This document shows positions 43,080 through 51,847 of a stretch of DNA of 64,000 nucleotides, one piece after another. Source of the stretch: CAZSDU01 sp964605775 (GTDB lineage Bacteria > Bacteroidota > Bacteroidia > Bacteroidales > FEN-979); NCBI GenBank assembly GCA_964605775.1, contig CAZSDU010000007.1, forward strand, positions 35,378-99,377. Direction: 5' to 3'. Under the pieces are notes generated by a model. That model saw only the letters and a list, made by a program, of their open reading frames with translations. It did no database searches and had not been told where the DNA came from. The translations under genes were made by a program, and so were the position numbers. Within the stretch, counting starts at the first letter, position 1; each line of letters opens with the position of its first letter.

Positions 43080-44072
43080 ATGGCAATATTACCGTTCCAG
43101 AAACCTGATAAGGTAATCATGGTGGAAGCCGATGATTGCCGCGGTGTTTTTGAATTCCGCCCGCTTGAACCCGGCTTTGGTGTAACCATCGGAAATTCAC
43201 TCAGAAGGATATTGCTTTCCTCACTGGAAGGCTTTGCCATCACCTCCATCAAAATGGAAGGTGTGGATCAGGAATTTTCTACCATCAAAGGGGTTATCGA
43301 AGATGTCACCGAAATCATCCTGAATTTAAAGCAAATCCGTTTTAAACGTCTGATCGATTCTGAAACATCTGAAAAAGTTACTGTGATTATTGCCCAGCAG
43401 AAAGATTTTAAAGCAGGCGATATCAACAAATTTCTTTCGGTCTTTCAGGTACTGAACCCTGAGATCATCATTTGCCATATGGAATCGAACGTCAGACTGA
43501 CCATCGAATTATCCATCGACAAAGGTCGGGGTTATGTTCCTGCTGAGGAAAATAAGACGCTGACTTCTTCTCTTGGCAGAATTGCCATCGATTCAGTGCA
43601 TACTCCAATAAAAAATGTGACCTTTAATATTGAGAATTTCAGGGTTGAACAGAAAACCGACTACGAAAAACTCCTGATCGAGGTGGAAACGGATGGATCT
43701 ATTCATCCTAAGAATGCGTTGAAAGAAGCAGCTAAAATTCTTATTCATCACTTTATGCTGTTTTCCGATGAAAAGATCACCCTCGATTCTGCTGAAAAAG
43801 CCGTCACCGAAGAATTTGACGAAACCTCTTTACATATTCGCCAGTTACTTAAAACAAAATTGGTTGATCTTGACCTTTCCGTGAGGGCATTAAACTGCCT
43901 GAAAGCTGCCGATGTGGAAACATTGGGAGACCTGGTTGCCTTCAACAAAAACGATCTCCTGAAATTTAGAAACTTTGGCAAGAAATCGCTGACCGAACTG
44001 GAAGAGCTTGTCAGGGCTAAAGGTCTGGAGTTTGGTATGAATACTACGAAATATAAATTAGATAAGGATTAA
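43080..44072 (+). CDS. rpoA: RNA polymerase alpha subunit
   Basis: 330 aa. N-terminal dimerisation domain: PLEPGFGVTIGNSLRRILLSSLEGFAI. The C-terminal domain has two HhH motifs (LSVRALNCLKAADVETLGDLV and FRNFGKKSLTELEELV). The DNA-contact Arg of the E. coli alpha CTD (R265) is retained in SVRALNCLK, so UP-element contact is possible. Flanked by rpsD (54 nt) and rplQ (5 nt). Confidence 0.98.
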   Translation: MAILPFQKPDKVIMVEADDCRGVFEFRPLEPGFGVTIGNSLRRILLSSLEGFAITSIKMEGVDQEFSTIKGVIEDVTEIILNLKQIRFKRLIDSETSEKVTVIIAQQKDFKAGDINKFLSVFQVLNPEIIICHMESNVRLTIELSIDKGRGYVPAEENKTLTSSLGRIAIDSVHTPIKNVTFNIENFRVEQKTDYEKLLIEVETDGSIHPKNALKEAAKILIHHFMLFSDEKITLDSAEKAVTEEFDETSLHIRQLLKTKLVDLDLSVRALNCLKAADVETLGDLVAFNKNDLLKFRNFGKKSLTELEELVRAKGLEFGMNTTKYKLDKD

Positions 44073-44077
44073 TTGAA

Positions 44078-44623
44078 ATGAGACACCAGAAGAGAATTAA
44101 CCACCTGGGAAGAAAGAGTGCACATCGGAAAGCCATGCTCTCAAATATGGCCGCCTCGCTGATCATTCATAAAAAGATCAATACTACCCTTGCAAAAGCA
44201 AAAGCTTTACGCTCATATGTTGAACCTCTTTTGACTAAATCAAAAGAAGATTCCACCCATTCAAGGCGGCTTGTGTTTAGTCAACTGCAAAACAAAGAAG
44301 CAGTTTCGGAATTGTTCCGTGAAATATCGAAAAAGATCGCTGAACGTCCCGGTGGATATACCCGTATCCTGAAAACAGGGTTCCGTGAGGGTGATAATGC
44401 AGAAATGTGCCTTATTGAGCTCGTTGACTATAATGAAAACCTGCTCAACCTGAAAAAGGATGATGAAAAGGCTAAAACCACCCGCAGAAAGAGAAGTACT
44501 AAGAAAAAAGAAGGGGAAGAAAAACCTGAAAAAGTTTCCAAAAAAACTACCCCTGTATCTTCTGAGGAAGTAAAACCGGAAGTTAAGGCGGAAACAGAAA
44601 CATCATCCGGGGAAAATTTATAA
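44078..44623 (+). CDS. rplQ: 50S ribosomal protein L17 with long charged tail
   Basis: 181 aa. The first ~125 residues are standard L17 (MRHQKRINHLGRKSAHRKAMLSNMAASLI, YTRILKTGFREGDNAEMCLIELVDYN). Residues ~126-181 are a disordered Lys/Glu/Thr/Ser tail (KAKTTRRKRSTKKKEGEEKPEKVSKK... then acidic). The tail is common in the phylum but of unknown function. Last gene of the supercluster, followed 33 nt later by a terminator. Confidence 0.97.
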   Translation: MRHQKRINHLGRKSAHRKAMLSNMAASLIIHKKINTTLAKAKALRSYVEPLLTKSKEDSTHSRRLVFSQLQNKEAVSELFREISKKIAERPGGYTRILKTGFREGDNAEMCLIELVDYNENLLNLKKDDEKAKTTRRKRSTKKKEGEEKPEKVSKKTTPVSSEEVKPEVKAETETSSGENL

Positions 44624-44655
44624 GTCCGGAGTTTTCTTTTACCTTACGCAAGATC

Positions 44656-44688
44656 AACCTTTTCCATTTTTAGGAAAAGGTTTTTTTG
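44656..44688 (+). terminator. Intrinsic terminator of the ribosomal supercluster
   Basis: 10-bp stem (44656-44665 with 44673-44682), 7-nt loop, then a T-run to 44687. It separates the ribosomal genes from the following envelope gene. Confidence 0.9.
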
Positions 44689-44733
44689 TTTAGTTCGGAA
44701 AGTGTTCATATATTCGTCGATGATTTTTTTAAG

Positions 44734-45810
44734 ATGAAAAGATTTGCCATCTTACTTATTCTATTGCTGCTGACCTCTTTTCAGACATTTACCCAAACAA
44801 ATCAGGCGGATAAACCGGTAGTTTCCCAAATGGCAAATACCTGGCAACTGGGAGTGAATATAGGTCCCGATTTCTATTATGGCGATCTCGGCCCATCCCA
44901 TCTTTTACCAAACAGAAACATCCACCTGGCGGGAAGTGTACTTTTTGGAAGGCAATTTTCCAACGTCTTCGGATTAAGACTACAATTGCTATTTGGAGGA
45001 TTAACCGGCGAAAAAAAGTCTCCATTCGGGGGAAAAGATATCACTCAGTCATTTACTGGAAGTGTACTGGAATTCAATACCAATGCAACTGTAAATTTTT
45101 TTAATTTATTCAGCCCTTATAAACCTTCCAGGCGCTTTTTTATATATGGCACCATCGGTATAGGCGTGACGAACTGGAGAACTCAAAAGACTACCACTTC
45201 CACGGATGGGGTGACGTCCATCGACAATCCCCCGCAATGGAAATCTGCTGCCGTAGTGCCTCTTGGACTGGGTGCCTATTACAGTCTGGGGAACAGAATC
45301 AATCTTGGACTGGAATGGACCTTCCGGATGGCATTTTCAGATATGCTTGACCAAACCCAGGGTGGATTTAAATACGATGTTTATGATTACCTTGCTGTTG
45401 GCATAACCATAAAACTAGGAAAAGGGGGAAAGAAATCAATGAAAATGCTTGACTATTCCCACCCGGTGATTCCGACTCAGAATATTGTACCTGTACAACC
45501 CGAAACTGACTATCCGAGGATAGCACCTCCCGCGGTGGAAGAAAGTATTCCCGGAGATTATTTATATTCTGTACAGGTTTGTGCCTTTAATAAACATAGA
45601 TACAATACAAACTGGGTTCGTAAGCATTACCGTCTGAAACAACCGGTAAGAATGGAAAAAGAGGGAAGCATGGAAAGATTTCTCATTGGGAATTATAAGG
45701 ATATTGAACTGGCCAGGGAATTATGCCAGTCCCTCATCAAACAAGGTATTCGGGATGCTTTTGTGGTCACCTATAAAGATGGAGTACGCCAGAATCGTTA
45801 TACCCCCTGA
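44734..45810 (+). CDS. Outer-membrane beta-barrel protein with C-terminal SPOR domain
   Basis: 358 aa from ATG 44734, which starts the signal peptide MKRFAILLILLLLTSFQTFTQ; the in-frame ATG at 44686 lies in the terminator. Residues ~35-235 have the alternating strands of a small OM barrel (WQLGVNIGPDFYYGDLG, LRLQLLFGGLTGEKK, YYSLGNRINLGLEWTFRMAFSD, YDYLAVGITIKLGKG). Residues ~275-358 fit a SPOR fold (GDYLYSVQVCAFNKHR, MERFLIGNYKDIELARELCQSLIKQGIRDAFVVTYKDG), which binds denuded septal peptidoglycan. This would pin an OM barrel to the cell wall. It abuts the convergent TPR gene with no base between stops. Confidence 0.78.
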   Translation: MKRFAILLILLLLTSFQTFTQTNQADKPVVSQMANTWQLGVNIGPDFYYGDLGPSHLLPNRNIHLAGSVLFGRQFSNVFGLRLQLLFGGLTGEKKSPFGGKDITQSFTGSVLEFNTNATVNFFNLFSPYKPSRRFFIYGTIGIGVTNWRTQKTTTSTDGVTSIDNPPQWKSAAVVPLGLGAYYSLGNRINLGLEWTFRMAFSDMLDQTQGGFKYDVYDYLAVGITIKLGKGGKKSMKMLDYSHPVIPTQNIVPVQPETDYPRIAPPAVEESIPGDYLYSVQVCAFNKHRYNTNWVRKHYRLKQPVRMEKEGSMERFLIGNYKDIELARELCQSLIKQGIRDAFVVTYKDGVRQNRYTP

Positions 45811-47487
45811 TTATTTACAAACCTGCCCGATAAATTTAAGGTATTCCGGTTCGCTTAAACCCATACTCACGGCTTTCCTGAAATCACTGCATGCAATGGT
45901 TGAGATACCCAGGAAATAATTTGCAAGACCACGGTTGTAATAAATGGTTTTTAGTGTGTTGTTATCAGTTTGAACGGCATAATTGATGGCGACATCAAAA
46001 TCACCGATTGCTCCTTGATAATCTGCCATTTTAAGCCGGCAATTTCCACGGTAATTGTAAACAGAGGTGATATTGGTCTGGGGTTTTAACTCCAGCGCAC
46101 GGTTGAAATTTTTCAGTGCCTCGCTATAATTTCCATTTTCATATTTCCATATCCCCTCCCAATAAATTTTGTAATAATCGTTCTGAATTTCAGGAGGGGT
46201 AGAGGGTGTATTTGGTGTACTGCTGGGCAAGGTATTTATCGTAAGGGAGTTGGGGGTAAACTTATAATTCCGGCAGTTTTCCCGTATCATATTATCCATA
46301 CTGACATCCTTGAATCCAAGTTGAACAGCAGTTTGCCAGTCCTGACAAGCTCCTGCATTGTCTTTTGAGTTGAATCTCGCGACTCCTCTGTTATAGATAG
46401 TGGTCAACCAGGCTGAATAATAACTCTGGTCGTTGGGTTTTAAAGCAACAGCCCGGTCGAAATCCTGAAGCGCTGGAAGGAGTTCTCCCATCTTTTGCCT
46501 TGCATTGGCCCGGTATGCATAAGTCAGGAAGAAATCCGAGTAAGGAGGAGATTTTGATGCTTCAGTCAGGTCAATGACTGCTTCGCGGTGATTCCCCATG
46601 GCATAATTGGAGACCCCGCGTTTGTAAAATTCTTCAGGTGATTTCGGGGTTCCGGTATATTGAGGAACCGCAATGGATCCGGCATTATATCTAATAAATC
46701 CCCGGAAAATATCAAAATTCAGTTCATAATAGGAACTGCGGAATAACTTGTCCCTGTCCTTGGGATCCAGGTAAGGAAGGTAAAGTTTTTTCTTGTTCAT
46801 CACCTGAATGAGGCGGAAACGGGCAAGGTTTTCCCCGTTGATCTGAACCGGCATGAAGGCAATCAGGAGATTAATGGAAGCAATGGTCTTATCGTTAAAA
46901 GTTTTCTGGATTTGATAGGCAATGGTCGAATTCAGGGTTTTTAAATCGTAATTCACGATCGTTCCGTTGCAGACCACATCGAGATTTGCGATATAAGGTT
47001 GATTGTATTCAAACTTGTCAGGGACAACCTGGGCAAGTTTGCTCGCTTTAAACACATAATAGCTCAACCCGACCTGCTTGTGCCAGCCATCCTTTAGGAT
47101 GGGAAACTCGTACCAACCGGTTCTAAATCGAATGATAAAGATGGCGTAGAGCTCATTATTGATCATTACATCCCTTATCTCCAGCATCTGGAAGTTTTCT
47201 TTCCCCAATTTATAATAGGCTTTGGAAGATCGGTTAAGCTCTGCTTTTTTGTAAGGGATTAGATTTTCAGACGAAATCCATTCCCCGTTGTCCTGCAACA
47301 TCCATCCACTGGCTTTCTCAATAAAGGATCTGGTTTCGCTGATCAAGGGCAGATTCGACATGGATCTTTCCACATTAAGTGCCTTTGGTTTTGCCTTTGG
47401 TGCTACAGTTTGCTGAGCAATAACCGTCTGTAGCACAGATATGCTTATAATAAAGACAAGAATTTTCCTGATCAGCATGAAATTCAT
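45811..47487 (-). CDS. Secreted TPR-repeat protein
   Basis: 558 aa with a signal peptide to about VLQTVIAQ. Residues ~30-290 are a beta-rich domain of unknown family with NGEWISSENLIPYKKAEL and a TonB/energiser-like stretch (VVCNGTIVNYDLKTLNSTIAYQIQKTF). Then TPR helices: YKRGVSNYAMGNHREAVIDLTEAS, RANARQKMGELLPALQDFDRAVALKPND, and a second set WKYENGNYSEALKNFNRALELKPQ near the C-terminus. Start overlaps the mtnP stop by 4 nt (ATGA), so it is co-translated with a nucleoside-salvage enzyme without an obvious functional link. Confidence 0.75.
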   Translation of the reverse strand: MNFMLIRKILVFIISISVLQTVIAQQTVAPKAKPKALNVERSMSNLPLISETRSFIEKASGWMLQDNGEWISSENLIPYKKAELNRSSKAYYKLGKENFQMLEIRDVMINNELYAIFIIRFRTGWYEFPILKDGWHKQVGLSYYVFKASKLAQVVPDKFEYNQPYIANLDVVCNGTIVNYDLKTLNSTIAYQIQKTFNDKTIASINLLIAFMPVQINGENLARFRLIQVMNKKKLYLPYLDPKDRDKLFRSSYYELNFDIFRGFIRYNAGSIAVPQYTGTPKSPEEFYKRGVSNYAMGNHREAVIDLTEASKSPPYSDFFLTYAYRANARQKMGELLPALQDFDRAVALKPNDQSYYSAWLTTIYNRGVARFNSKDNAGACQDWQTAVQLGFKDVSMDNMIRENCRNYKFTPNSLTINTLPSSTPNTPSTPPEIQNDYYKIYWEGIWKYENGNYSEALKNFNRALELKPQTNITSVYNYRGNCRLKMADYQGAIGDFDVAINYAVQTDNNTLKTIYYNRGLANYFLGISTIACSDFRKAVSMGLSEPEYLKFIGQVCK

Positions 47488-48239
47488 ATAATGATATGGG
47501 TTAATAAGTAAAACAGTAAATTGGTCACATGCTTTACATTTTCATTAAAGACTTTGAATACATTTTCCCAGGTAACAGGTTCTTCATCCTGTTTCCAGCA
47601 ATCGTAATCGGTCGACAGGGCAATGGCGGCATAGGGGATACCTGCCTCGTTGGCTAAAATGGCCTCCGGAGCTGTACTCATATTGATTACGTCAGCGCCC
47701 AATGTTCGAAACATATTGGATTCAGCCCTGGTGGAAAAACGGGGTCCTTCTATGGTTACTACAGTTCCCCTCGGATGATGGGGGAGGTGGAGTTTTATGG
47801 CTGATTGTATGATCCAATCTCGCAAAATGGGTGAAAAAGGATCTGCCATGGCTGTATGCACAGGTTTCTCAGATTCGAAGACATCATGGAAAGTATTATT
47901 CCTGAAACGGGTGAAATCCATGAACTGATCTAGTACCACCATATCCCCCCGCCTGATCTCTTCCTTTAAACTCCCGCATGCGGTCGTCGCAATAATGTAT
48001 TGGCATCCGAGCTGACGCAGGGCCTCAATATTGGCACGGTTATTCACATGCGTTGGAGTGATGGTATGGTGACGTCCATGACGGGAAAGGATAAACACTT
48101 CACAATGACCGGTTTTCCCTGTTAACAGAGGGGAGCTGGGAAATCCATAAGGAGTCTCGATCTGAATCTCCTGAATTTGTTCAAACAAATTCAACTTCTC
48201 TAAACCCGAGCCACCGATCAAGCCTACTTTGACCATCAT
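47484..48239 (-). CDS. mtnP: S-methyl-5'-thioadenosine phosphorylase
   Basis: 251-aa purine-nucleoside-phosphorylase-family enzyme cleaving MTA to adenine and 5-methylthioribose-1-phosphate, a by-product-recycling step of polyamine and methionine metabolism. GLIGGSGLEKL, SRHGRHHTITPTHVNNRANIEAL, TIEGPRFSTRAESNMFR, VINMSTAPEAILANEAGI and STDYDCWK are present. The final Asp-Tyr-Asp marks 6-aminopurine (MTA) preference over inosine-type PNPs. Overlaps the downstream TPR gene by 4 nt. Confidence 0.92.
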   Translation of the reverse strand: MMVKVGLIGGSGLEKLNLFEQIQEIQIETPYGFPSSPLLTGKTGHCEVFILSRHGRHHTITPTHVNNRANIEALRQLGCQYIIATTACGSLKEEIRRGDMVVLDQFMDFTRFRNNTFHDVFESEKPVHTAMADPFSPILRDWIIQSAIKLHLPHHPRGTVVTIEGPRFSTRAESNMFRTLGADVINMSTAPEAILANEAGIPYAAIALSTDYDCWKQDEEPVTWENVFKVFNENVKHVTNLLFYLLTHIII

Positions 48240-48335
48240 ACAAAATTTTAGCGAATATAATGGAAATAGGTTATTCCGTCAAGGCTTATAGGATTTATTT
48301 GTAACAAAACAAGCTGAGTTATTAACAGCGTTATC

Positions 48336-48368
48336 TTTGAAATCCTACATTTGAAATGTTTATTTTTG
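48336..48368 (+). promoter_or_regulatory. Promoter for the CcmF-like gene
   Basis: TTTG at 48336-48339, 21-nt spacer, TATTTTTG at 48361-48368, followed 19 nt later by the ATG. A second -7-like TATCTTTG at 48332-48339 overlaps the -33 box and might be an alternative start. Confidence 0.6.
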
Positions 48369-48387
48369 CAGATTCTAATAGATTTTC

Positions 48388-50448
48388 ATGGACATACAAT
48401 ATTTCGGAGAACATTTATGGCCTGGAATACTGGGCAGATTTTTCATCGGACTCAGTTTTTTCTTCGCTCTTTTTTCCTTGATTTTTTACCTGTTCTCCTT
48501 TTATTCGAAAACCAGGCAACAAAAAATATTTTATCCGCTTGGGCGAATATTTTATTTTCTCCATATGCTTGGCCTTTTCTCCGCCGCGTTTATATTGTAT
48601 TACCTCATTTTTCATCATTATTTTGAATATGCTTATGTCTGGCAGTATTCCTCGCGATCATTACCTTTATCTTTCATAATTTCCTGCTTTTGGGCTGGAC
48701 AGGAAGGCAGTTTTCTGATCTGGGCAATGGCCCAATCACTGTTCGGATTGATCCTGATATTCACTGGAGGGAAGTGGGAAAAGCCGGCCATGATCTTCAT
48801 TGCTTTATCCCAGGTATTCCTGACTTCGATGTTGCTTGGGATAAACTTCTTCGGATTAAGAATCGGAGAAAATCCGTTTATTCTGTTGCGAGAGTCCATC
48901 GGGTCGGTGAACGGAACAATCTTTTCAAGACCAGATTACTTAAGTATGATTACAGATGGAAATGGACTGAATCCTTTGCTTGAGAATTTCTGGATGACCA
49001 TCCACCCTCCGATACTCTTTCTGGGTTACGCAGCATCTGTGGTACCCTTCGCCTATGGGATGGCTTCTTTTTTGAAGAAGGATTATTCTGGCTGGATCAG
49101 GCCGGTACTCCCCTGGATATTATCCTCGCTTTTCTTTCTGGGTGCAGGCATTTTGCTGGGAGGAGCGTGGGCATATGTGTCTCTTACTTTCGGGGGATTC
49201 TGGTCATGGGATCCGGTTGAAAATTTATCCCTGGTACCCTGGATGACACTGATTGCCGGTCTTCATTTTTTATTAACCGCAAAAAAACAGCATTATTCTC
49301 TGTTTTTTGCTTATCTGTTCATCGGATTATCTTATGTACTGGTATTATATGCCAGTTTTCTCACCAGAAGCGGGATGCTGGCAGATTCATCCGCCCATGC
49401 ATTCGGGGATAACGGAATGAAACGTCAACTGCTGCTCTTTTTACTGATTTTTCTGGCTTTGATGGTTTTTAATATTTTTCATCATTTCCGGGCATTTCAT
49501 GAGAAGAAAAATGATTCATTGTTTTCCCGAGAGTTCTGGGTTTTCACAGGCGCAATCGTCATGGTAATGGCAGCATTTCAAATTCTTTTTTCCACCTCCA
49601 TTCCTGTCATCAATAGCATTCTGGGGATTCGCCTTGCCCCTCCAGTCGACAGACCAGGCTTCTATATTCTATGGCAGTTGCCTTTTGCCATGCTGATTGC
49701 GGGATTAATTGGTTCTTCTCATTATCATAACATTGCCGTCCATCAATTCAAAACATTGTGTCGTCATCTGTTTTTCCCTCTTACCCTAACGGCTCTGCTT
49801 TGCTTACTGTTAGTATTATCAGGAGTACAGACCCGACTGAATTACCTGTTACTGATGGTTTTTGTTTTATTTGCACTGATTTCGTCTTTTATCAGTTTGT
49901 TTTTCAAAACATCAGGACAGACAAATAAGGGAGCGGGATTAACCCATATTGGATTTCTTTTTTTTCTCGCAGGTGTTGTTCTTACCTTCTCAAATGCTAC
50001 TATTCTTTCGTCCAATACTTCTCGTTATAATCTGGGTGATGACAGAAGCAATGCTGAGAACCTGATGCTTGTCCGTCATGATACACTTACCATGAGTGGA
50101 TTTTTCGTCACTTATGTGGACCATACCCGAAAGGGGAACCTGACGGAATATCAGCTGGATTTTTTGAAATACCGGGATGGCAAGTATGCTCATGAATTTT
50201 CACTTTATCCCTCAGTAAACAGAAATCCCCGTATGGGTAATGTATATAATCCTGATACCCGGCATTTTTTTAGCCGTGATTATTACACCTATATTTCCCA
50301 GGTGGGTGAAAACCCCGATTATATCGTTATTAAAGTCATCTTGAACCCCTACATTAATATCCTTTGGGGAGGAGCGCTCCTGATGCTGATTGGCTTTATG
50401 ATCGCGATGATAAAAAGGATGCGGTCAAACAACACTAATAATACCTGA
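48388..50448 (+). CDS. ccmF: CcmF/CcsA-type cytochrome c haem lyase subunit
   Basis: 686-aa polytopic membrane protein with about 14 TM helices. The tryptophan-rich haem-handling loop reads TFGGFWSWDPVENLSLVPW, and MTIHPPILFLGYA carries a putative haem-ligand His. AGQEGSFLIWA and YASFLTRSGMLADSSAHAFGD are also CcmF hallmarks. A periplasmic domain near 545-650 precedes the last TM helix. It would ligate haem to apocytochrome c outside the inner membrane. No ccmABCDEGH neighbours appear here. Its last 14 nt overlap the convergent MORN gene. Confidence 0.88.
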   Translation: MDIQYFGEHLWPGILGRFFIGLSFFFALFSLIFYLFSFYSKTRQQKIFYPLGRIFYFLHMLGLFSAAFILYYLIFHHYFEYAYVWQYSSRSLPLSFIISCFWAGQEGSFLIWAMAQSLFGLILIFTGGKWEKPAMIFIALSQVFLTSMLLGINFFGLRIGENPFILLRESIGSVNGTIFSRPDYLSMITDGNGLNPLLENFWMTIHPPILFLGYAASVVPFAYGMASFLKKDYSGWIRPVLPWILSSLFFLGAGILLGGAWAYVSLTFGGFWSWDPVENLSLVPWMTLIAGLHFLLTAKKQHYSLFFAYLFIGLSYVLVLYASFLTRSGMLADSSAHAFGDNGMKRQLLLFLLIFLALMVFNIFHHFRAFHEKKNDSLFSREFWVFTGAIVMVMAAFQILFSTSIPVINSILGIRLAPPVDRPGFYILWQLPFAMLIAGLIGSSHYHNIAVHQFKTLCRHLFFPLTLTALLCLLLVLSGVQTRLNYLLLMVFVLFALISSFISLFFKTSGQTNKGAGLTHIGFLFFLAGVVLTFSNATILSSNTSRYNLGDDRSNAENLMLVRHDTLTMSGFFVTYVDHTRKGNLTEYQLDFLKYRDGKYAHEFSLYPSVNRNPRMGNVYNPDTRHFFSRDYYTYISQVGENPDYIVIKVILNPYINILWGGALLMLIGFMIAMIKRMRSNNTNNT

Positions 50449-51094
50449 CATCCTTGATGTTCCCGTACTTAGTGTAGAAAGTCCATTTCCCGCTGCGGCG
50501 ACCAAAGCTGAACTGTCCTTCAAGTTCTGTCTTACCATCACGGAAATGCTTGATAACGGGTCCTGTGTAGGGTACTCCATCCAGGTATTTGATCGGACCT
50601 CCGCGTAATCTTTCCCATTCAACAGGGAGTTGTTTTCTGGGTGTGACTTGTTTCTCAGTAACCGTTTTTGATGCTGGTTTCTTGTCGGGAATAACGGTCT
50701 CCTGAGGCAGTGTATCCGTTTTAACTTCAACTTCCGGATTGCCGTCATTGCCCAGACGTTTACCCATCTTATAGATTTCTGTAACGTCTGGTTGGCCGTT
50801 CTCTTTCCAATAGCTCCAGGTCCCTTCTTTGAGCCCATCTGTGAATTGACCTTCCATTTTTTTCTGTCCTGTCGGATAGTAATATGTCCAGATTCCTTCT
50901 TTTAATCCGTTTTTGACTTCACCTTCGAACTCCACTTTTCCTGCTACATAGGAAATGACCTCACCGGTAAAGGGTTTAGCTTCGTTGACGAGGTAAAAGA
51001 GTCCGTTGCGATCCTGTAACTGATCGAAGTTGACTTTTTTTGCTGCACACCCTGCCAGGGCAAGCAGTAATAAGAATAGGTAAATCTTTTTCAT
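50435..51094 (-). CDS. MORN-repeat lipoprotein
   Basis: 219-aa lipoprotein, lipobox LALAGC. MORN_2-type repeats are FTGEVISYVAGKVEFEGEVKNGLKEGIWTYYYPTG and KKMEGQFTDGLKEGTWSYWKENG near the N-terminus, with a third after a Pro/Thr/Lys linker (YTGPVIKHFRDGKTELEGQFSFGRRSGKWTFYTKYG). The same repeats occur in YwqK-like antitoxin proteins, but no toxin partner is adjacent, and the lipobox argues for an envelope role. 8 nt separate it from pcm upstream, so the two are probably co-transcribed. Function unknown. Confidence 0.75.
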   Translation of the reverse strand: MKKIYLFLLLLALAGCAAKKVNFDQLQDRNGLFYLVNEAKPFTGEVISYVAGKVEFEGEVKNGLKEGIWTYYYPTGQKKMEGQFTDGLKEGTWSYWKENGQPDVTEIYKMGKRLGNDGNPEVEVKTDTLPQETVIPDKKPASKTVTEKQVTPRKQLPVEWERLRGGPIKYLDGVPYTGPVIKHFRDGKTELEGQFSFGRRSGKWTFYTKYGNIKDVRYY

Positions 51095-51102
51095 GGTTTA
51101 TG

Positions 51103-51768
51103 TCATTTGTCCTTCGCTCTGTTTTCCAACATCGGCACAAAGCGAAATAAGCCGTGTTCTTTTTTTTCACAATTCAAATTGGATATTTTCCTGAATGTGG
51201 TCATGATCTGCATATCTTCTCCCAAAGGGATAACCAGAATGCCTCCTGTTTTCAGTTGTTCTATCAGGGGGTCTGGAACAAAGGGAGCGGCTGCAGTGAC
51301 AATGATCTTATTAAATGGGGCAAAGGCCGGTAATCCTTTATATCCATCGCCATAAAAAACCTTTATCGAGGAGTAACCCATTTTTTGAAGGTGTTTACTC
51401 GTTTTATCGAAAAGGGATTTTTGACGTTCAATCGAGAACACCCTGGCGCCCATTTCCATCAGAATACAAGCCTGGTAACCCGATCCTGTACCAATTTCCA
51501 GGACTTTGTCTCCTTTTTTAATGTCAAGCAGCTCGCTTTGAAAGGCTACGGTATAAGGTTGTGATATCGTTTGACCGGCACCGATAGGGAATGGCTTATC
51601 TTCATAGGCATATTCCAGGAAAGAGGAATCGAAAAAAAAGTGACGCGGAACCTTTTCCATAGCAGCCAGAACATTAGGGTCAGTGATTCCCTTTTGTTTA
51701 ATATTTTCGATCAGGAGTTTTCTTAAACCCTGATGCCGGTATGCGTCTAAAAGACGATCTTCATTCAT
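51103..51768 (-). CDS. pcm: Protein-L-isoaspartate O-methyltransferase
   Basis: Repairs isoaspartyl damage by SAM-dependent carboxyl methylation. I prefer ATG 51768 (MNEDRLLDAYRHQGLRKLL), 221 aa; an ATG at 51792 adds eight unconserved residues. Motifs: VPRHFFFDSSFLEYAYEDKPFPIGAGQTISQPYTVAFQ (post-I region and active loop), VLEIGTGSGYQACIL (SAM site) and IIVTAAAPFVPDPLIEQLKTGGILVIPLG. Divergent from the oxidoreductase gene with ~80 nt between them. Confidence 0.94.
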   Translation of the reverse strand: MNEDRLLDAYRHQGLRKLLIENIKQKGITDPNVLAAMEKVPRHFFFDSSFLEYAYEDKPFPIGAGQTISQPYTVAFQSELLDIKKGDKVLEIGTGSGYQACILMEMGARVFSIERQKSLFDKTSKHLQKMGYSSIKVFYGDGYKGLPAFAPFNKIIVTAAAPFVPDPLIEQLKTGGILVIPLGEDMQIMTTFRKISNLNCEKKEHGLFRFVPMLENRAKDK

Positions 51769-51823
51769 GAGCTCAGTCAGGAAATAATTCACGAAAATAC
51801 TAAATTCAATCAGCCTAAAAAAT

Positions 51824-51831
51824 TACCTTTG
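51824..51831 (+). promoter_or_regulatory. -7 element for the Gfo/Idh/MocA oxidoreductase gene
   Basis: TACCTTTG, a perfect TAnnTTTG, 16 nt upstream of ATG 51848. No TTTG at the expected -33 position was found. Confidence 0.5.
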
Positions 51832-51847
51832 CAAAAAAAAATACTTT

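Noticed and set aside
50435..51094. YwqK-type antitoxin of a toxin-antitoxin pair
   Set aside because: It has a lipobox and no adjacent toxin; MORN repeats alone are not specific.
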